This document shows positions 14,199-17,977 of a DNA stretch of 17,977 bases, piece by piece. The notes beneath the pieces were generated by a model. The model was not told where the DNA came from and did no database searches. It worked only from the letters and a program-made list of their open reading frames with translations. Each line of letters begins with the position of its first letter. The stretch's first letter is position 1. This DNA comes from JBEEJZ01 sp041168905 (GTDB lineage: Bacteria > Pseudomonadota > Gammaproteobacteria > Burkholderiales > Burkholderiaceae_C), in NCBI GenBank assembly GCA_041168905.1, contig JBEEJZ010000171.1, forward strand, positions 1 through 17,977, in the 5' to 3' direction. A program made the translations under genes and the position numbers.

Positions 14199-15704
14199 AT
14201 GGCATCCAGACCACATAACAACCCACTGCCCATTTTGGTCGTAGACGACGAACCCGATCTGCGCACCCTGTACGAACTCACCTTGCTTCGAGAAGGCTAC
14301 CGAGTAGAAACCGCTGGCAGCTTGGCGGAAGCTCGGAATTTCCTCAGTCAGCAGCGCTTTGAGTTGATCATCACCGACATGCGTCTACCCGACGGGCTGG
14401 GAACTGCCTTGTTGCAACAGGTTCGAGAGCAACGCAGGCCAGAGCGGTGCGTGGTGATCACTGCCTATGGATCCGCAGAGAACGCGGTCGAGTCGCTGAA
14501 GTCAGGGGCGTTTGACTATCTGACCAAGCCTGTGGATCTGAAACAGTTCCGCTCGGTCATTGCCTCAGCCATGCAAGATAGTTCGAAATCAACGACAGAG
14601 TCTGCTCTCGGCTCGGGCCGCGACCCCACCACGGCGGGGGTTGTGCACATCAAACCGCCGGCAAAAGAAGAGGCCTCGGGCCCGCAAGCATTGAGACAGA
14701 TGGTCGGTGAGTCGGCCGTCATGCGACAAGTCAAAGAGCGCATCATCAAGGTTGCACGCAGCATGGCACCCGTGCTCATTCGCGGAGAGTCTGGCACTGG
14801 CAAGGAGTTGGCCGCTTGCGCGGTACACGCCAATAGCCACCGCGCGGGCGGCTCCATCGTGGCCGTTAACTGTGGCGCCATTCCTGAGTCCCTGTTGGAG
14901 GCAGAGTTCTTCGGGGTGAAAAAAGGCGCATTCACCGGCGCAACCCAGGATCGGGATGGCTTCTTTCAGGCTGCCCGCGGCGGCACCCTGTTTTTGGACG
15001 AGATCGGCGATCTGCCGCTGGCCATGCAGTCCAAGTTGCTGCGCGCCATCCAGGAACGTCGGGTTCGGCCGATAGGCTCGACGATCGAGGAACAACTGGA
15101 TGTCCGCATCGTCAGTGCCACGCACAAAGACCTGGCGGCGGAAGTGCAGGCAGGCCGTTTCAGGCAAGACCTGTATTACCGCCTCAATGTGATCGAGATA
15201 CATCTTCCGCCCCTGCGTGAGAGGCTTGCAGACCTTCCTGCCCTGTGTGACGCCCTTTTGACCCGCATTGCTGCGGAGTCTGGCATTGCTGTGCCACGAA
15301 TGACGCAAGCCATGCTGGATCAACTGAGCCTGGACCCCTTGCGAGGCAATGTCCGCGAGCTCGAGAATTTGCTGCACCGCGCCGTGGCACTCAGCGAGGA
15401 TGGCTTACTGGGCTTGCTCGATGAACCCGATACGTCCCACGACAGTGACCCCTGGGTCAGCACGCGGGCCGCTGTGCTGCAACCGGAATTGGCACAACGT
15501 AGCAGTGACATACCGCAAGACCTGCAAAGCCACCTGGATCAGCAAGAGCGCGAGATTCTGGTTCGGGCACTGCAGGAAACAGGCTTCAATCGAACGGCCG
15601 CAGCTGCACGTTTGGGCCTGAGTCTGCGGCAGATCCGTTACCGGATTGCACGACTGAACATTGATGCACCACAGGGTGGCGACATCACCGATGAGCCGAC
15701 CTGA
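14199..15704 (+). CDS. pilR: Sigma-54-dependent response regulator PilR
   Basis: A 501-residue NtrC-type activator, the partner of PilS. The receiver domain (about 11-125) has the acidic pair D16-D17 (VVDDEPD), phospho-acceptor D60 (IITDMRLPDG), T88 in VITAYGS and K110 (YLTKPVD). The AAA+ domain (about 167-400) has Walker A GESGTGKE (196-203), the sigma-54 contact loop GAFTGA (243-248), Walker B GTLFLDEIGD (262-271) and the arginine-finger region. A Fis-type helix-turn-helix lies at about 447-487 (NRTAAAARLGLSLRQIRYRI). All residues needed for phosphorylation, ATP hydrolysis and sigma-54 contact are visible. A low-complexity linker with Ser/Thr (about 128-162) joins receiver and AAA+ domains. 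The start at 14199 has no strong ribosome site. The 3' end overlaps ampD by 14 bases. Confidence 0.96.
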   Translation: MASRPHNNPLPILVVDDEPDLRTLYELTLLREGYRVETAGSLAEARNFLSQQRFELIITDMRLPDGLGTALLQQVREQRRPERCVVITAYGSAENAVESLKSGAFDYLTKPVDLKQFRSVIASAMQDSSKSTTESALGSGRDPTTAGVVHIKPPAKEEASGPQALRQMVGESAVMRQVKERIIKVARSMAPVLIRGESGTGKELAACAVHANSHRAGGSIVAVNCGAIPESLLEAEFFGVKKGAFTGATQDRDGFFQAARGGTLFLDEIGDLPLAMQSKLLRAIQERRVRPIGSTIEEQLDVRIVSATHKDLAAEVQAGRFRQDLYYRLNVIEIHLPPLRERLADLPALCDALLTRIAAESGIAVPRMTQAMLDQLSLDPLRGNVRELENLLHRAVALSEDGLLGLLDEPDTSHDSDPWVSTRAAVLQPELAQRSSDIPQDLQSHLDQQEREILVRALQETGFNRTAAAARLGLSLRQIRYRIARLNIDAPQGGDITDEPT

Positions 15705-16299
15705 GCCTGAGCCTTCTGGCAACCGTGGGGCCGCAGATTGGCATCAGGGCTGGTACTTGCCGGCGGCGCACGTCCCATCGCCCAACTTCGGGCAACGGCC
15801 GCCCGGTACGGAAATCAATCTGATTGTTTTGCACTCGATCAGCCTGCCTCCCGGCGAGTTTGGGGGCGATGCTGTCGAGCGCTTGTTCACCAACCGGCTG
15901 GACTGGGATGCGCACCCCTACTACTCGAGTATTCGGGGCCTGGAAGTGTCTGCACACTTTTTCATCAATCGTGAGGGTCTGGTCATCCAGTTCGTGAGCT
16001 GTGATCAGCGAGCCTGGCATGCAGGCAAGTCCAGCTTCCGCGGCAAAGAAAACTGCAACGACTACTCCGTAGGCATTGAAATGGAAGGTTTGGAGGGTGG
16101 TGTTTTTGAAGTAGCCCAATACCAGGCACTCACATCTTTGTGCCTGGCCCTCCAGCAGGGTTACGGCATCACCGCCATAGCCGGACATGAGCATGTAGCA
16201 CCGGGCCGCAAAGCTGACCCAGGACCGGGTTTTGACTGGCTCAAGTTACAGAAAAATCTGGGCTGGGAAGATCGGTTTTTCCCAAGGGCAGTTACATAA
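15691..16299 (+). CDS. ampD: N-acetylmuramoyl-L-alanine amidase AmpD
   Basis: A 202-residue cytoplasmic zinc amidase that cuts the peptide from 1,6-anhydro-muropeptides during cell-wall recycling and thereby keeps AmpR-controlled beta-lactamase genes low where these exist. Zinc ligands H48 (IVLHSISLP), H166 (AGHEHVAPGRK) and D176 (KADPGPGFDW) are present with spacing close to that of the well-studied AmpD (H34, H154, D164). Catalytic E130 (SVGIEMEG) and K174 also fit. No signal peptide is visible, which argues for AmpD and against the periplasmic AmiD or AmpDh proteins. The ATG at 15691 overlaps pilR by 14 bases and was chosen over a TTG at 15661, which lies further inside pilR. Cotranscription with pilSR is likely; the functional link is not obvious. 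Confidence 0.95.
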   Translation: MSRPEPEPSGNRGAADWHQGWYLPAAHVPSPNFGQRPPGTEINLIVLHSISLPPGEFGGDAVERLFTNRLDWDAHPYYSSIRGLEVSAHFFINREGLVIQFVSCDQRAWHAGKSSFRGKENCNDYSVGIEMEGLEGGVFEVAQYQALTSLCLALQQGYGITAIAGHEHVAPGRKADPGPGFDWLKLQKNLGWEDRFFPRAVT

Positions 16300-16332
16300 A
16301 AACCCTGAGTAAAATTTATTTTTCACTCAGGG
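16298..16332. terminator. Hairpin after ampD, U-tract on the minus strand
   Basis: CCCTGAGT (16303-16310) pairs perfectly with ACTCAGGG (16325-16332) around a 14-base AT-only loop except one C, which can add AAAA/TTTT pairing. On the plus strand the stem is followed by CGCTCC, without a U-tract. On the minus strand it is followed by five T (plus 16298-16302), giving a proper intrinsic terminator in that direction. It may end ampD transcripts weakly and antisense transcripts from the nrdA side efficiently. Confidence 0.6.
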
Positions 16333-16368
16333 CGCTCCAAGCTCACCGCAAAGAGAAATTCGCCCGAT

Positions 16369-16384
16369 ACACTACCTGTAGTGG
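16369..16384. promoter_or_regulatory. Upstream NrdR box (imperfect)
   Basis: A 16-bp palindrome-like site, ACACTACCTGTAGTGG, matching 12 of 16 positions of the NrdR consensus as I recall it (acaCwAtATaTwGtgt). It starts exactly 32 bp before the second, better box, which is the typical three-helical-turn spacing for NrdR pairs. It lies just upstream of the predicted -35 box. Confidence 0.75.
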
Positions 16385-16385
16385 C

Positions 16386-16414
16386 TTGCGATACAAACAC
16401 ACACCATATATAGT
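16386..16414 (+). promoter_or_regulatory. Predicted nrdA promoter (-35 and -10)
   Basis: TTGCGA (16386-16391) and TATAGT (16409-16414) are 17 bases apart, a good sigma-70 layout. The -10 box lies inside the downstream NrdR box, so binding of NrdR would block RNA polymerase. The predicted leader is about 110 bases. Confidence 0.65.
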
Positions 16415-16416
16415 GT
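16401..16416. promoter_or_regulatory. Downstream NrdR box
   Basis: ACACCATATATAGTGT matches the 16-bp NrdR consensus at all but one position. NrdR represses ribonucleotide reductase genes when dATP is high. The site overlaps the predicted -10 box of nrdA. Confidence 0.85.
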
Positions 16417-16523
16417 GACGCCAAGCAGGACTGATTGCCAAGAATCTTCGCGCAGTCCGACGACGTAGCCATTACCCCCCGCGCACGGTCCACCGAGCGC
16501 CCCTATTTTTCTATGCATAAAAC

Positions 16524-16527
16524 GAGG
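16524..16527 (+). promoter_or_regulatory. Ribosome binding site of nrdA
   Basis: GAGG followed by AAA, 5 bases before the ATG at 16533. It selects this start; the ATG at 16513 is in another frame. Confidence 0.65.
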
Positions 16528-16532
16528 AAATC

Positions 16533-17977
16533 ATGCAAACCGTTTTGAACGCACCCAGCCCTCTGCAGCACGCACCCGGCGCAGCTCCCCAGCGGGACGA
16601 AATGGCCGCTGGCACCCAAGCCCTGAGCCACTACCAAATCATCCGCCGCAACGGCGCAGTGGTCCCTTTTGAACCTAACAAAATCGCCGTCGCGATGATG
16701 AAGGCCTTTCTGGCCGTACACGGCACCCAAGGCGCAGCATCGGCCAGCGTCCGCGAAACCGTCGATAGCCTCACCCAAGCGGTGATCCGCGCCCTGGTTC
16801 GTTCGCGCCCCGGCGGCGGTACGTTCCACATTGAGGACGTGCAGGATCACGTCGAGCTGGGCCTGATGCGTGGCGGCCATCACGAAATCGCCCGCGCCTA
16901 CGTGCTGTACCGTGAAAAGCGCACCCAAGAACGCGCCAAGAAATCTGCGCAAGTCGCACCGCAGGCCCCTGCCTTGCACGTCCTGGACAACGGCCAGCGG
17001 GTAGCGCTGGATCTGGATCGTCTGCAAGACATCATCCGCTCAGCTTGCGCAGGCTTGGGAGCCGACATCCGCCCAGAGCCCATCCTGGCCGAAACCATGC
17101 GCAACCTCTACGACGGTGTGCCCATGGAAGAGGTCTACAAGGCATCTGTGCTGGCAGCCCGTACCTTGATCGAGAAAGATCCCGACTACACCTACGCCAC
17201 TGCGCGCCTGCTGTTTCACACCATCGCCAAGGAGGTGCTAGGCAAAGACGTGGCTCCGGCCGACATGGCCCAGGCCTACGTCGACTACTTTCCTCAATTC
17301 ATCAAGACGGGCGTTGAAAACGACTTGCTGGACGAACGCCTGCTGCAGTTCGATCTGAAAAAGCTGGCCGGCGCGCTCAAATCAGAGCAGGACCTGAAGT
17401 TCGATTACCTCGGTTTGCAAACCTTGTATGACCGTTACTTCCTGCATGTGGGCAAAACCCGCATCGAGCTGCCCCAGGCGTTTTTCATGCGTGTGGCCAT
17501 GGGCCTGTCCCTGAATGAAATCGACCGCGAAGCACGCGCTATCGAGTTCTATCAGGTGCTCTCCAGCTTTGACTTCATGTCCAGCACACCCACGCTGTTC
17601 AACAGCGGCACGCTGCGCTCGCAGCTGTCAAGCTGCTACCTGACCACCGTGCCCGACGACTTAGATGGCATCTACGAATCCATCAAGGAGAACGCACTGC
17701 TGTCCAAATTTGCAGGCGGTCTGGGCAACGACTGGACCCGTGTGCGCGCACTGGGCAGCCATATCAAAGGCACGAACGGTGAATCGCAAGGCGTGGTGCC
17801 CTTTTTGAAGGTGGTGAACGACACTGCTGTAGCGGTCAACCAGGGCGGTAAACGCAAGGGGGCTGTGTGCACCTACCTCGAAACCTGGCACCTCGACATC
17901 GAAGAGTTCCTGGAACTGCGCAAGAACACTGGCGACGACCGCCGCCGCACCCACGACATGAACACGGCCAACTGGAT
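16533..17977 (+). CDS. nrdA: Class Ia ribonucleotide reductase alpha subunit NrdA (5' part)
   Basis: The first 481 residues of the large subunit of aerobic ribonucleotide reductase, which reduces ribonucleoside diphosphates to deoxy forms with the NrdB radical subunit; the gene is cut by the right edge with no stop. After a 30-residue non-conserved tail comes an ATP-cone domain (about 33-125, with QIIRRNGAVVPFEPNKIAVAM and HIEDVQDHVELGLM), the site where dATP/ATP switch activity. The catalytic barrel begins after about 210. SSTPTLFNSGTLRSQLSSCYL (350-370) holds C368, the equivalent of the substrate-reducing Cys225 of E. coli, and LSKFAGGLGNDWTRVR (390-405) lies near the specificity site. The N-terminal tail makes it longer at the front than the E. 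coli protein. The radical cysteine and the C-terminal Cys pair lie outside the window. NrdR boxes upstream fit the assignment. Confidence 0.97.
   Translation, partial: MQTVLNAPSPLQHAPGAAPQRDEMAAGTQALSHYQIIRRNGAVVPFEPNKIAVAMMKAFLAVHGTQGAASASVRETVDSLTQAVIRALVRSRPGGGTFHIEDVQDHVELGLMRGGHHEIARAYVLYREKRTQERAKKSAQVAPQAPALHVLDNGQRVALDLDRLQDIIRSACAGLGADIRPEPILAETMRNLYDGVPMEEVYKASVLAARTLIEKDPDYTYATARLLFHTIAKEVLGKDVAPADMAQAYVDYFPQFIKTGVENDLLDERLLQFDLKKLAGALKSEQDLKFDYLGLQTLYDRYFLHVGKTRIELPQAFFMRVAMGLSLNEIDREARAIEFYQVLSSFDFMSSTPTLFNSGTLRSQLSSCYLTTVPDDLDGIYESIKENALLSKFAGGLGNDWTRVRALGSHIKGTNGESQGVVPFLKVVNDTAVAVNQGGKRKGAVCTYLETWHLDIEEFLELRKNTGDDRRRTHDMNTANW

Noticed and set aside
16513..16521. DnaA box upstream of nrdA (TATGCATAA)
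   Set aside because: Two mismatches to the DnaA consensus and no second box nearby; not enough to claim.
1..17977. CRISPR arrays, insertion sequences, toxin-antitoxin pairs or defence genes
   Set aside because: No regularly spaced repeats, transposase motifs, short paired toxin/antitoxin frames or nuclease/helicase clusters were seen on either strand.

Overview
The window looks like core chromosome of a beta-proteobacterium of the order Burkholderiales, most likely the family Comamonadaceae (Rhodoferax/Polaromonas/Acidovorax-like). This rests on gene content and order (ffh beside a CcsA/YpjD-type membrane protein, a PP0621-type zinc-ribbon protein, pilS-pilR, ampD, nrdA), a beta-proteobacterial H-NS with the TWTGRG-type DNA-binding loop, and moderately high GC with strong coding bias. 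I could not run any database search; family calls come from motifs read in the translations.

Layout. 33-5555 is a plus-strand block: a degenerate HD-GYP-like protein, a UbiH/UbiF-type FAD monooxygenase, a DsbC-type periplasmic disulfide isomerase, an M61 peptidase whose start overlaps the dsbC stop by 4 bases, and an enoyl-CoA hydratase. At 5622-5786 follow a CAT-anticodon tRNA with a clear TATAAT box and two consecutive terminator hairpins. 5794-7722 is on the minus strand: a small unknown protein downstream of an H-NS family gene whose upstream region is AT-rich and carries four copies of a TGATT-type half-site, then a PPi-type 6-phosphofructokinase. At 7914-9851 (plus) are a secreted protein of unknown function and miaB. 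ffh (9978-11348, minus) converges on miaB; between them is an open frame that looks coding but has no start codon.

From 11426 to 16299 (plus) five genes are packed with overlaps or tiny gaps: a CcsA/YpjD-like cytochrome c assembly protein, a PP0621-like small membrane/zinc protein, PilS, PilR and AmpD. They probably form one transcription unit mixing type IV pilus control with cell-wall recycling. A hairpin whose U-tract faces the minus strand follows ampD. nrdA then begins under a promoter carrying two NrdR-box-like palindromes 32 bp apart, and runs off the right edge.

No CRISPR array, insertion sequence, prophage or defence system was seen, and no clearly new multi-gene system. The points most worth a second look are the start-less frame behind ffh, the H-NS/unknown-gene block next to the tRNA with its repeated promoter sites, the missing HD pair in the first gene, and the Asp-to-Asn change in the ATP-binding domain of PilS. 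No gene-free stretch exceeds 300 bases; the longest (16300-16532) holds the hairpin and nrdA control region.
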